A stretch of DNA of 64,000 nt from Omphiscola glabra (GCA_964017045.1 OZ024808.1:5039284-5103283), one strand, 5' to 3'. Counted from the stretch's first letter, positions 10,907 through 21,261 are shown. Notes: generated from the letters alone by a model not told the origin. Program-made: numbers and translations.

Positions 10907-11135
10907 GTGCCACCCCTGGGTTGGTGTCCCCTTATGATTGTGCCACCCCTGGGTTGGTGTCCCCTTATGATGGTGCCACCCCTGGGTTGGTGTCCCCTTA
11001 TGATGGTGCCACCCCTGGGTTGGTGTCCCCTTATGATGGTGCCACCCCTGGGTTGGTGTCCCTTTATGAGGTTGTCACCACTGGGATGATTTCACCCCTG
11101 TGATGGTTTCACCCCTGTTATGATGTCACCCCTGT
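10907..11135. repeat. 33-bp minisatellite, 5 copies plus degenerate tail
   Basis: The unit begins GCCACCCCTGGGTTGGTGTC. After about 11070 it decays into shorter TTTCACCCCTGTGATG-like pieces. The period is a multiple of three, so open frames here are expected by construction. Confidence 0.9.
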
Positions 11136-11613
11136 GATGCTATCACTTCAGTTCACTTCATACCATCTCTCCCCCTAGTGACAACACTGCATTTGATTAT
11201 ACTGTTTTGGCTTTCATGGGGTGAACACCGATAAACAGAATCCATTTCGGATAACAGAAACTCTATGACAGATGCTCTGGTGACACCCTAATTTCATTGC
11301 ACCCCTATCTCCTAGCACCCTGCTCTTGTAATTAACTACAATATGTTATGAGGTGCACTTGCACTTTTACATTTTGTGTCAGCCCTGCCCTCACCTGTAC
11401 CCCACGCAGTGACGCTTCTGTGCGGGGGTATCGGCGGGCATGGTGGTGTGTATTGTCTAAACTTGCCTTGACAATAATTACTTCAATAAATGTAATACTT
11501 AAAGTTTCTTTTTTTTCCTTCAAATCAATTCAATCGCCAAGCGGCCTGTAAGCAAGGAAAGATTCATTGAAGCACATATGTCCCCGAACAGTGCTCTCTA
11601 CGTTGTCCTCATT

Positions 11614-11955
11614 CAGTGGCTCTCAACCTTCCTAATGCTGCGACCCTTAAATAAAGTTCTCTATGTTGTGGTGACCCCCAACAACTAAAAAATTTTCGTT
11701 AGTACTTCATAATTGTATAGTATATGCAGTGGCGTAGCGAGGGGGGGGGGAAGGGGGCGCTACTCACAAAGGGGCGCCAAATGGTATATTTTACATATAA
11801 TATTGTATGGTTTTCGAATAGGGGGGGGGGCGCTAAAAAGGTATTGTGCCCCGGGCGCGAGTTAAGCTCGCTACGCCACTGAGTATATGTGTTGTCCGAT
11901 GGTCTTAGGCGACCCCTGGTAAAGGGTCGTTCGACCCACAAGTTGAGAACCGCTG
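11614..11955 (+). mobile_element. SPIN-like hAT MITE, copy 2 (interrupted)
   Basis: It starts CAGTGGCTCTCAACCTTCC and ends GTTGAGAACCGCTG. The flanking 8-bp duplication is TCCTCATT at 11606-11613 and TCCTAATT at 11956-11963 (one mismatch). The right half matches copy 1 (CGATGGTCTTAGGCGACCCC). A second hAT MITE at 11727-11881 splits it. Confidence 0.85.
11727..11881. mobile_element. hAT MITE nested in SPIN copy 2
   Basis: Perfect 15-bp inverted ends: CAGTGGCGTAGCGAG at the left, CTCGCTACGCCACTG at the right. It is flanked by an exact 8-bp target duplication, AGTATATG, at 11719-11726 and 11882-11889. The interior has G tracts and GGCGCCAAATGGTATATTTT, shared in inverted orientation with the element at 27957-28145. 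It inserted after the SPIN copy. Confidence 0.9.
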
Positions 11956-12295
11956 TCCTAATTGGTCCACTCATTCAAAATACAGCAGTCATCAGTTTTT
12001 TAAAAGTCTACTTATTTCATTTAAATAGGCCATGTGTTGTATGCTATTATTTAAATTTGGTTGTAAAAAAGCAACAGAAGTAGAGTCGATCTACAGCATA
12101 ATATTCTTCACTATTGTTTTCCGTGAATAGTATTACTAATATTAGTTCATAATGACACCGCTAAAATTGACGTTCCAATCAGTTCCCAGCTTTGCCTTCA
12201 TCTAAGGCCGGCCCTGTATGTTCTTCCCCTGTATGTTCTTCCCCACTGTCCCCATAACTGTGTCAGACAAACAATCTTGTTACAATCTACTAAAC

Positions 12296-12465
12296 CAGTG
12301 GTCAGCAAACTCATGAGTCAAAAATAAGCAGCAGGACGATTAAAAATGTTTTGAGAGCTAAATGTCGTTTCAAGAACCTGCCAAGAACAATGTTTTTCGG
12401 AGTCAAGGAAGATTTCTGGCTGACTGGCCGAGCCGCACTCAGGTCGCTAAAGAGCCGCATGCGGG
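12296..12465 (+). mobile_element. hAT element 5' part (GAGCCGCATGCGG type)
   Basis: It begins CAGTGGTCAGCAAACTCATG and runs to AAAGAGCCGCATGCGGG, both familiar from hAT non-autonomous repeats. The right half is missing: at 12466 the sequence passes straight into a 128-bp tandem array. Confidence 0.6.
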
Positions 12466-12838
12466 TGGATCTAGATGTAGTTACATATGAGGGGTGGGGG
12501 TGCAGAATGGTGGTCCTATGTGCCACTGGGTGGATCCAGATGTTGTGACATAGGAAAGGTGGGGCGTGGAGGGGTAGTCCTACGCCCACTGGGTGGATCT
12601 AGATGTTGTTACATATGAGGGGTGGGGGTGCAGAATGGTGGTCCTATGTGCCACTGAATGGATCCAGATGTTGTGACATAGGAAAGGTGGGGTGTGGAGG
12701 GGTAGTCCTACGCCCACTGGGTGGATCTAGATGTAGTTACATATGAGGGTTCGGGGTGCAGAAGGGTGGTCCTATGTGTCACTGAATGGATCCAGATGTT
12801 GTGACATAGGAAAGGTGGGGTGTGGAGGGGTAGTCCAA
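12466..12838. repeat. 128-bp repeat built of two diverged 64-bp halves
   Basis: GGATCTAG occurs at 12467, 12595 and 12723 (spacing 128). The related GGATCCAGATGTTGTGACAT half sits about 64 bp into each unit. About three dimers are present, a simple higher-order structure. Confidence 0.9.
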
Positions 12839-12849
12839 CGTGTTGGTAG

Positions 12850-13292
12850 GTCTATTTATACAAACAATCCTTCATCCAGACAGTAGACTATTTATACAAA
12901 CAATCCTTCATCCAGACAGTAGACTATTTATACAAACAATCCTTCATCCAGACAGTAGACTATTTATACAAACAATCCTTCATCCAGACAGTACACTTTT
13001 TATACAAACAACCCTTCATCCAGACAGTAGACTTTTATACAAACAATCCTTCATCCAGACAGTAGATTATTTATACAAACAATCTTTCATCCAGACAGTA
13101 CACTTTTTATACAAACAATCCTTCATCCAGACAGTAGACTATTTATATAAACAATCCTTCATCCAGACAGTACACTATTTATACAAACAATCCTTCATCC
13201 AGACAGTACACTATTTATACAAACAATCCTTCATCCAGACAGTAGACTATTTATACAAACAATCCTTCATCCAGACAGCAGACTATTTACAC
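12850..13292. repeat. 35-36-bp minisatellite, about 12 copies
   Basis: The unit begins TATTTATACAAACAATCCTT and ends CATCCAGACAGTAGAC. Period slips between 35 and 36 shift the reading frame along the array. Confidence 0.95.
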
Positions 13293-13552
13293 CAGTAACC
13301 CGTCTACCATACAGAACACCATTACACAAACAAAAATTTCGGAAACGCTTTTTGTGGTAACAGCTTTTATTTCCGCTTGTAATCACGATCACATATAACA
13401 AGAGGAGCTCATAACAAAGAGTCATTTGACTAGGTGTACATCATTTGATAACATAAAGAATATATTTCCTCATGCATCATTATATGATCTACTATGTAAG
13501 AATCAGTGGGACTATGTTTCTTAACGGGTCTTTTAATCATAAGAAAATCCAC

Positions 13553-13772
13553 CCAATTTGAAATGGTCATTCCTCCTGACCTACTGATCAACCCAATTTG
13601 AAATGGTCATTCCTCCTGACCTACAGGTCAACCCAATTTGAAATGGTCATTCCTCCTGACCTACAGGTCAACCCAATTTGAAATGGCCATTCCTCCTGAC
13701 CTACAGGTCAACCCAATTTGAAATGGACATTCCTCCTGACCAACCCAATTTGAAATGGTCATTCCTCCTGAT
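13553..13772. repeat. 40-bp minisatellite, about 5.5 copies
   Basis: The unit begins AACCCAATTTGAAATGGTCA and ends CCTGACCTACAGGTC. The last unit lacks the terminal part. Confidence 0.95.
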
Positions 13773-13921
13773 GGTTCCTAGAAAGTTAGGACATTATTAA
13801 TCAAAGAGCCCCCTATGACGATCAGTCCTCTGCATATGTGAAAATATCTTTGACGTATTTTGAAGTTCCTACCTAATTCTAGAAAGTTCAATTTTTAAAT
13901 AAGGGTTTTAAGCTGAAATAA

Positions 13922-14224
13922 ATGCTATTTAAATGTGTCTTATATATCTTTAAGTCTGTCTTTTTGACATTTTTCAAATGTTATGAAATTAAATTTAAAG
14001 ATATTTTTGAAGTTTCTAGAAAATTCCAAAAGAGTGTTGGAGATTCATCAATGTATTTTCTTTATAATCAGTCAAAGCTCTACTCGGCTATACACGATGG
14101 TTCTACAAGCTTCTACGTAAACTGTGGCATCTGTAGACCAAACGAGGTAAACATACCTTTTGTGATTCACAATTACTTTTACAATATCATTGGATTTCAT
14201 ACTAATAAAGCCACAATTGGATAG
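13922..14224 (+). other. 100-codon open frame of uncertain status
   Basis: An AT-rich plus-strand frame starting MLFKCVLYIFKSVFLTFFKC with a more protein-like second half (YNQSKLYSAIHDGSTSFYVN). It is not repetitive and not a shadow of another feature, but I recognise no domain. A GAG|GTAAAC donor-like site lies inside at about 14148. It may be an exon or chance; I lean to chance. Confidence 0.15.
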
Positions 14225-14548
14225 TAAGTAAAACTATTTTTCTTTATCATTTTTCAAACAATTTTACACAGGACAATTCTTTAAAATAATGTTTGTTTAA
14301 AAAATACTCACTGCTGTACATATAAAAAGATTTTTATTTCTCTTGTGCCCCAATGAACAAAATTAAAAGAAACATCTGTGTAAATTACTTCCCCTTTAAA
14401 TTCAATAATTTGAAAAATTAGATGAGAATTTAGGTCATTTTAATCAGTACTTTAGGGAAGTGTTTTTGACAGGTCTCTCAATTGACTTGTACACAGATTC
14501 TACTGATAATTCAGAATGGTATTTTCCTGCATACAAACAATGAGAAAA

Positions 14549-14566
14549 TCCGGGTATATTGGCTAG
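14549..14566 (+). mobile_element. Helitron-like 3' end, partial
   Basis: TCCGGGTATATTGGCTAG followed by T matches the end at 28165-28200 but lacks the left arm of the hairpin. Confidence 0.35.
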
Positions 14567-14732
14567 TATGTTATAAATAACACAATCTTTTCATGAAAAC
14601 AATAACATAAAGTGTAAATAAAGTCTTATGAACATGCACAGAAAAAATGCATCAGAAAAAATGTGTAAATTAAGTGAAAACAAGTCTATATCTCTAGACC
14701 CAGATAGAAAAAATTATCTTTTTAGAGCATTT

Positions 14733-14900
14733 GGCTGCTGCCTGACTGAGCAGCAAGTTGGCAGCACAGAGTCTTTGGATACTGCATGACTGAGCAGCAA
14801 GTTGGCAGCTCAGAGCCCCAGGGTACTGTACCATTGACCAGCAGGTTGGCAGCTCAGAGTCCTTGGGTACTGTGTGATTAACCAGCAGGTTGGCAGAGCA
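14733..14900. repeat. degenerate repeat of about 45 bp, 4 copies
   Basis: Each copy carries GAGCAGCAAGTTGGCAGC or a variant followed by CAGAGTCTTTGGATACTG. Confidence 0.75.
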
Positions 14901-15014
14901 GTGTGGTCACTGTACCAGGCTGTTAAAGATATTACAGACACTTAAGAAAAAATATATAATGAACAGAAAAACGTTGGCATTTAATGGAAATTACAAAATC
15001 AATCTTAAGATATG

Positions 15015-15110
15015 CCTTTATCTGAGGGTATGCCTGGTTGAATGTGCCCTTCAACTGAAGGCATGCCTATTTGGATGTGCCCTTCATCTGAGGGTGTTCC
15101 TGGTTGAATA
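15015..15110. repeat. 33-bp repeat, 3 copies
   Basis: The unit contains CTGAGGGTATGCCTGGTTGA and ATGTGCCCTT. Confidence 0.75.
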
Positions 15111-15628
15111 AAATTCCCATGTGTTAAAATGTAAGAACCACTAAAGGCAGGCGGGCGTTGTAGGTGCGTTCTATCAGGGCCTTGGCAAACAAACGCTTTA
15201 ATTTAAAACCCTATTTAGAAAAAGTCTAAATTAATAACCATAATTTGCATAAAAAATGACAATTTTGGCACCCAGGCAGATGCCCTTCCCACCCCAAATC
15301 TTAAGGCCTGCGCATTTCCATTAGTTATCACACTCATCTTGTCTTGGAATTATTTTTTTTTTGACAGTATAGGACCGAGAAAGCAGAAATCTTGAGTGAT
15401 GGTGGGTAGGTGGGACTCATTTTAAAATTAACAATACATAAAACCATTTGTCAATGTTATAAATATTGGAATCACAAAATGGTTGAAGAAAGTTTAAATA
15501 TTAACACCAGTGTCAGCATGATTTTGCCATAACCACTATTCAAAAGATCATTTGTGACCGTTTTTTTCCCCCACGTCAAAACCAATGTTCAATATTATGT
15601 TCCATACAATCCGAACACCTAGGCCATT
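15111..15628. other. 3' flank of the peptidase gene
   Basis: Unique sequence downstream of the minus-strand stop at 15629; the 3' UTR should lie here. I could not pick a clear AATAAA signal. Confidence 0.4.
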
Positions 15629-16235
15629 TTAGAACCACCGGTAACAGCTGAAGTTGGATGCCTTTCCCGGCTTGTTGTCCGTCCAGCTGTGGGCGTGAGT
15701 GTACCACTCCCAGCCCTCCCTCCCGATGATGAAGACCGGCGCACCGCTGGTGCCCTGGCACGTGCTGGCAGTGTACGAGTACCTGGTCCGCTTGTCGCTC
15801 AGCTCCTCCCGGCTCTCCCAGGGCCCCAGGGACACCCGCTTGTAGCAGCCGTGGGGGTGAGATACGATGATGATCAGATTGTCATTGACCTCCTGTGTTG
15901 GCCCGTCGTATTTGTTGGTCACCTCCCAGAATAGCTCCTCGTACTCCCGTGTCCATCCCTGCAGCCTCCTGACGAGGTCCAGGTCATGGGTGACGCACGC
16001 AACCCTACTGGTGTCGCGCGCGAAGTTCCGGTCCTTCATGGCCACGCCCTCCAGTGTGACGTGGGGGGCGCACGGGGAGTCGTAGCCCCACCAGCAGTCG
16101 GTGCTCTTTGCCTCATCGTTATCGAACACCACATGAGTGGCCGTGTCCACGTAGACGTATGCCCAGGCGTAGATGGGTGTGTCCAAGGCACTGCATTGAC
16201 GACATTCACATTTTCGGTTCTGATCTTGGGTGAAG
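15629..16235 (-). CDS. peptidase gene, last coding exon
   Basis: The acceptor TTCTATTTCAG ends at 16236. The first base completes Ile129, then [14 protein letters not shown] follows. It carries all three proposed catalytic residues and ends NFSCYRWF with a TAA at 15631-15629. GC content is clearly higher than in the flanks, as expected for real coding sequence here. Confidence 0.85.
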
Positions 16236-19200
16236 CTGAAATAGAAATTAAAAATGTATGTAGTCTCAAGACGATAATGCAGTGTTTCTCAACTGAAATT
16301 CCATACAGGGGGCATTTGAAAATTATTTAGGGGTGGGTGAAATTGACGGTAATTTAATATAAATATGAAATTACAACGCATTCTATACTTTAACTGTGTA
16401 TGACTCCACACACAGCTATCTATATATTGTGTAGACTCCATGCAGTCTTAAATGTCTCCTGATTATTAACATTCAAATTTCAAGCAAGTAAGAAGACATC
16501 GCTAATATTGAAATAAGAAGACTTCACTAATATTGAGTTAAGAAGACATCACTAATATTGAGTTAAGAAGACATCACTAATATTGAGTTAAGAAGACATC
16601 ACTAATATTGAGTTAAGAAGACATCACTAATATGGAGTTAAGAAGACATCACTAATATTGAGTTAAGAAGACATCACTAATATTGAGGTATCCCGTTTTG
16701 GTTAGCTTAAAAATTCTAAAAGGTTTTATGGACCTTTAAGAACATATCAAATTTGCAACCACAGTTGACAACCCTGGTGGGTGGTGTAGTGGGTGGTTTA
16801 GTGGATGGTGTAGTGGGTGGTGCGGTGGGTGGTGCGGTGGGTTGTGCGGTGGGTGGTGCGGTGGGTGGTGCGGTGGGTGGTGTGGTGGGTGGTGCGGTGG
16901 GTGGTGCGGTGGGTGGTGTGGTGGGTGGTGCGGTGGGTGGTGCGGTGGGTGGTGCGGTTGGTGGTGTGGTGGGTGGTGTGGTGGGTCGTGGGGTGGTGTG
17001 GTTAAACTCACATTTCCACATCCCAGATTCGTCCGCTACCACACGAGACAACGCTCTGGCCTTGCAACGTGTACAGCGGGTAGCGAAGATTTTCGGGACT
17101 GAACTCTGGCCTCTCCTGGCTGACGTAGCCAACCCTGACCTTCACCGTCAACAGCGCGAGCACCTTGGCAAGCTGCAGGACATCTTTGTCACGGTAACGC
17201 TTCGGGAAGTCGCAGAGCGTCAGCTTATCGGTCAGTATGTACTTGTGGTGGCAAGCTTCTTTCCGACAACCCAAGACATGGTCAAGATCAGCCATGTCGT
17301 TGTCTTCCCCCATCTCAACCTCATTCTCGCCATTGACCTCGACCTCATGGAAACCTGTAATGGTGAGGTGGTAAATCGGATAAACATAAGGTTAAAATAA
17401 TTTCATCCAAAAGTTAAATCAAAACAGATGATAATTGATCTATACAAGATGCAAAGATGTGGGTGCCATGAGTCAGAGAAAAACAACATAGGCCGTCTAC
17501 AAGAAAAAAACAGCATAGGTCGTCTATAAGGAAAAACATTATGGGCCATCTAAGAGAAAAAAAAACAGCATATGCCGTCTACAAGAATTTTCTATTCATC
17601 TCGATCATGTGCTTTTCTTATAGTTGCTTCTAGTTGTATCCCATACGTTGTGTGTCTGCCTCTAGCTCGTGTCTCCATGTATCACATTCGTTGTGTGTCT
17701 GCCTCTAGCTCGTGTCTCCATGTATTCTTTGGCTGTCCTCTCTTCCTTTTAACCAAAGGATTCCATGTAAGGGATTGTCTGGTGATGTTATTTGGGGGCT
17801 TACAAAGAGTGTGTCCTATCCACCTAAATCTTTTCCTTCTGATGTCTTCAGCAATAGGCCCTCGGTATGTCCTTTACAGTAAGTATCATTTGGTGATGAT
17901 GTTTGGCGATTTGATGTTCAGGATCTTTGTAAGGCAAGTGTTTGTGAAGGTCTGGACTTTTTTCGTGATGATTGCTGTTCTCCAAGTTTCTGCTCCATAC
18001 AATAGGACAGTTTTGAAATTTGTGTTAAAAATTTTGACTTAAAAGTTTGCAGAGTCCTCTGATTCACATAGTTTTCTGTAGTAGCACACATGCTGACCCA
18101 GCCTTTCCAATTCCAGCCCAGACATCAGCTTTCTGTAGTAGCACACATGCTGACCCAGCCTTTCCAATTCCAGCCGAGACATCAGCTTTCTGTAGTAGCA
18201 CACATGCTGACCCAGCCTTTCCAATTCCAGCCGAGACATCAGCTTTCTGTAGTAGCACACATGCTGACCCAGCCTTTCCAATTCCAGCCCAGACATCAGC
18301 TTTCTGTAGTAGCACACATGCTGAGCCAGCCTTTCCAATTCCAGCCCAGACATCAGCTTTTCTGTAGTAGCACACATGCTGACCCAGCCTTTCCAATTCC
18401 AGCCCAGACATCAGCTTTTCTGTAGTAGCACACATGCTGACCCAGCCTTTCCAATTCCAGCCCAGACATCAGCTTTTCTGTAGTAGCACACATGCTGAGC
18501 CAGCCTTACCTAATCCAGCCCAGACATCAGCTTTTCTGTAGTAGCACACATGCTGAGCCAGCCTTTCCAATTCCAGCCCAGACATCAGCTTGACATTGAC
18601 CATTTATGTCAATAGTGTCGTCTAATTCGGTGATGGCCTCCACTTCCTCCAGTACATTTCCTACCAGAGAGATATGTTCTTGGTTGGTTGAGTTTACCTT
18701 GATGATCTCTGTCTTGCTTTTGGACTGAGCACCAGCTGTCCTGAAATGGTGGCTTCATCTTTTGTCTTTTCCTACATTTGTTACTGATTGTGTGATAGAA
18801 GTACAATGTCATCTGCAAAGTCTATAGGTAAATCATTTGTTCCCTGGGTGTCCACTGTGTCCCGTTACTCTTTTTGTCTGTGAAATCGTTCAGTATCCAG
18901 TAAATGGCATGGATGAATAAATAGTAGACAAGAGACATCCTTGTCTAGACAAGAGACACCCTTGTCTGACTCCTATTTCCACTTTAAAGGCATCTGTGAG
19001 TCTACCTTAGTGTACCAACCTGCATGTCATTTCTTGATAAGAACTCTGAATGACCTTGACCAGTTTTCTTGATAAGAACTCTGAATTACCTTGACCAGTT
19101 TTCTTTATAAGAACTCTGAATGACCTTGACCAGTTTTCTTGATAAGAACTCTGAATGACCTTGACCAGTTTTCTTGATAAGAACTCTGAATAACCTTGAC

Positions 19201-20385
19201 CAGTTTTCTTGATAAGAACTCTGAATGACCTTGACCAGTTTTCTTGATAAGAACTCTGAATGACCTTGACTAGTTTTCTTGATAAGAACTCTGAATGACC
19301 TAGACTAGATTTTTCATAAGAACTCTGAATGACCTTGACTAGTTTTCTTGGCACCCCATAATGCCAGAGGAGTTCCCACAAGATTTATCGAGTCCAAGCT
19401 ATCGAAAACATTTTCCTACGCGATGAAATTAAGATATAGGACAAATTAAATTACATGCGTAGTGTTGCAATTTCATCTGTGCATGTTCCTTTTCGGTGAC
19501 AGCCATTCTGTTGATCTCATAGCTGCGTGTCGATGTGGTCTTACATGTTATTCAGAATAATTTCCTTGTTAGAACTGTTATGAAGGATGACGTATTCTTA
19601 GCACATCTATCTCGCGTCCCACGTGCATGACCCCTCGTGAACTCTCGTGACCGCCTTTGAAGTGTGGCTAGAAAAACCTTATTTACAACATAAATTCTAG
19701 TCAGGAGCTGTCGAAAATAATAGAAGATTCTGGATAAAACGGGAAGGCAAAACAATGTGTTAGGTGGTTCGAGAGACCTTAGTAGGAAATGCCTATAATA
19801 AGGGATGACCGATAGAGAGGGGGAGAGATTTTGTTTTGATCACGAGATATGCTATGTCATACTTTGTTGTGTGTAGAGTTTTCTATTTCCTCATACAAAT
19901 TTGTGCTCATTGTATTTTTATATACAGTACCGGTACCAGAAAATCTGTAAGTTTATAATTTTAAAAATTTTTCTCTTGCTGTTATTATTTACTTGAAGTT
20001 CACAAATTAAAAAAGTTACTACTTATAATTAGCTCTGGCCTTGATTGTCATTTTATTTGTTATTATTTTTAAATGTTGGTATCGTCCTTTATTATGGACT
20101 GTTTCTAGAACGAGCTATAGTTAAAATTTAAGAGATTAAATTCTCAATTTATAACGGTCCGTAATAAATCTGACATCCTATCATTTCTGTTAAATTTAAT
20201 CAAAGAGCTTTTAAAATATACCCCACAAATGAAATTTCGACAGTTGTCTCCCTGACTGTGTCCTTGAATGTGTCTCTGACTGTGTCCTTGAATGTGTCGT
20301 CGAGTGTGTCATCTATTGTGATCTTGGGGGGGGGTATCTCACCTTCGTTTGGGGTGACTATGTCGCTGTCAGGTGTTGCCTCCAT
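15629..20385 (-). CDS. trypsin-fold serine peptidase-like protein, three coding exons, 330 aa
   Basis: Coding exons 20385-20343, 17354-17012 and 16235-15629 join in phase (43 + 343 + 607 = 993 nt) into a 330-residue product plus stop. Residues 1-40 are acidic with no signal peptide (starts [14 protein letters not shown]). CGSGRIW at 119-125 fits the start of a chymotrypsin-like barrel. TATHVV gives the probable catalytic His163, HDLDLV the probable Asp213, and CQGTSGAPV the nucleophile Ser292. By family knowledge such a protein would cleave peptide bonds through a His-Asp-Ser triad. Substrate and location are unknown; no secretion signal was seen, so a cytosolic role or an unseen upstream signal is possible. 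Cysteines are frequent around 138-143 (CECRQC). The introns hold minisatellites and an antisense LINE. I do not recognise a named subfamily. Confidence 0.8.
16280..16330 (+). mobile_element. hAT-type terminus in the intron
   Basis: CAGTGTTTCTCAACTGAAAT is a typical hAT end. No partner end or target duplication could be assigned. Confidence 0.35.
16478..16688. repeat. 25-bp minisatellite in the intron, about 8 copies
   Basis: The unit begins TTAAGAAGACATCACTAATA and ends TTGAG. It lies in the second intron of the peptidase gene. Confidence 0.95.
16780..16996. repeat. 12-bp G-rich minisatellite in the intron, about 18 copies
   Basis: The unit is GGTGGTGCGGTG or close variants (GGTGGTGTGGTG). 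It is G-rich on the plus strand, so the peptidase transcript carries the C-rich complement. Its 3-fold period opens frames in all registers (for example TPPTAPP). It begins only about 15 bp inside the donor at 17011. Confidence 0.95.
17012..17354 (-). CDS. peptidase gene, second coding exon
   Basis: The acceptor CCATTACAG ends at 17355; the donor is AAAT|GTGAGT at 17012/17011. The exon enters in phase 1 (completing Gly15) and leaves in phase 2. It encodes the acidic segment [14 protein letters not shown], a Cys/His-containing region ([16 protein letters not shown]) and the barrel start [11 protein letters not shown]. Confidence 0.8.
17462..17582. repeat. about 30-bp repeat at the LINE 3' tail, 4 copies
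   Basis: Copies of GCCGTCTACAAGAAAAAAAC and variants. The minus strand reads as repeats of the LINE C-terminal LVDG segment, so the array grew from the element's end. Confidence 0.7.
17636..17722. repeat. 43-bp tandem duplication inside the LINE
   Basis: Two copies of a segment with TGTGTCTGCCTCTAGCTCGT. On the minus strand it encodes the LINE motif [13 protein letters not shown]. Confidence 0.8.
18062..18595. repeat. 57-58-bp minisatellite inside the LINE, 9 copies
   Basis: The unit begins AGCTTTCTGTAGTAGCACAC. On the minus strand each unit encodes [19 protein letters not shown], a conserved LINE segment normally present once. The switch from 57 to 58 bp (GCTTT to GCTTTT) shifts frame in later units. 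Confidence 0.9.
18925..18967. repeat. 21-bp tandem duplication of the LINE RQGCLLS motif
   Basis: On the minus strand AGACAAGGGTGTCTCTTGTC occurs twice in tandem with one difference, duplicating the RQGCLLS motif of the reverse transcriptase. Confidence 0.85.
19024..19345. repeat. 35-bp minisatellite inside the LINE, 9 copies
   Basis: The unit begins AAGAACTCTGAATGACCTTG. On the minus strand it derives from the segment [11 protein letters not shown], between the motifs HYGVP and MTCRLVH. Confidence 0.9.
20251..20312. repeat. short TGTGTC(C/G)TTGAATGTGTC repeats just inside the intron
   Basis: Three or four imperfect 12-24-bp units, some 30-90 bp inside the GTGAGA donor of the peptidase start exon. 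Confidence 0.6.
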
Positions 20386-20421
20386 TGCTCCGCCTACTTG
20401 TCGTCACGTGATCTGGTCGAT
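20343..20421 (-). CDS. peptidase gene, exon with start codon
   Basis: On the minus strand a TTTTTTCAG acceptor ends at 20422. A 36-nt leader follows, with an in-frame TGA, then ATG at 20385 (GCAATGG) and 43 coding bases. The donor is GAAG|GTGAGA at 20343/20342, phase 1. The acceptor implies a further 5' non-coding exon above 20421. The in-frame stop makes ATG 20385 the only sensible start in this exon. Confidence 0.75.
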
Positions 20422-20524
20422 CTGAAAAAAATGTGATAGCTCAAGTATTGTATTTGTGAGATAACACAGCCACTCGACACAAGGAAGCACATTCTATTGG
20501 ACAGTGTGACGAATTGACGGCGAA

Positions 20525-20548
20525 AAAAAGAAAAGGGGGGGGGGGAAT
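20525..20548 (+). repeat. A-rich to G-tract junction
   Basis: An A-rich run is followed by about 11 G, as at 6543 and 53940. Confidence 0.7.
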
Positions 20549-20606
20549 GCAAGGAAGGACACAAAATCTTACAAGGGTCAGCGCAATATTACTGAACTAG
20601 TCAATT

Positions 20607-20962
20607 ACTAATATTGTCCCAGACTGCTAACATGGATAAGAAATAAGATTAGAACATCAAATATTGTCCCAAACTGCTAACGTGGATAAGAAATAAGATT
20701 AGAACATCAAATATTGTCCCAAACTGCTAACGTGGATAAGAAATAAGATTAGAACATCAAATATTCTCCCAAACTGCTAAAGTGGATAAGAAATAAAATT
20801 AGAACATCAAATATTGTCCCAAACTGCTAACGTGGATAAGAAATAAGATTAGAACATCAAATATTGTCCCAAACTGCTAATGTGGATAAGAAATAAGATT
20901 AGAACATCAAATATTGTCCCAAACTGCTAACGTGGATAAGAAATAAGATTAGAACATTAAAT
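20607..20962. repeat. 50-bp minisatellite, 7 copies
   Basis: The unit begins ATATTGTCCCAAACTGCTAA and ends AGATTAGAACATCAA. It has very few differences. Confidence 0.95.
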
Positions 20963-21261
20963 AAGGGTCAGAGGCACTGCTAGAGTGTTTGGCAACTGGG
21001 GATAAGATTTTTAAGAGCCCCTTTTCTTTTTTCAACTCTCAAACCCATTATTTTAATCCAAAAAAAATAATATCAAAGCACATTTTGGCAACCCTAAATA
21101 GTCTGGCGCCCAGGGACATATATCCCCCTGCCCCCCCTCCCCCCTTAGATAACCCTCAGTATAGGGGGCACAAAATAAGAAAGAAGGGTAACAAATACCA
21201 GGGTAAGTGCAGTCCCGGGAGGGAAAATTCTTTACATTCATGACATTTTAACGAAAAAAAG

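Larger units (their letters stand above)
17462..19440 (-). pseudogene. decayed LINE polymerase in the first intron, with internal tandem expansions
   Basis: Read on the minus strand (the same direction as the host gene) the order is motif A (VFDSLD near 19400), [19 protein letters not shown] repeated, [27 protein letters not shown], the FADD catalytic box at 18819-18808, [18 protein letters not shown] repeated, [45 protein letters not shown] and a terminal LVDG-type tail. This is the SR2/RTE-like pattern. Stops and frameshifts kill it. The copy is interrupted by several tandem duplications of its own coding sequence (separate entries). Confidence 0.85.

Noticed and set aside
16753..17400. Plus-strand 215-codon frame
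   Set aside because: It combines the 12-bp intron array with the antisense of the second peptidase exon.
17572..18042. Plus-strand 156-codon frame that looks membrane-like
   Set aside because: It is the antisense of the LINE thumb and C-terminal region, whose minus-strand motifs are recognisable.
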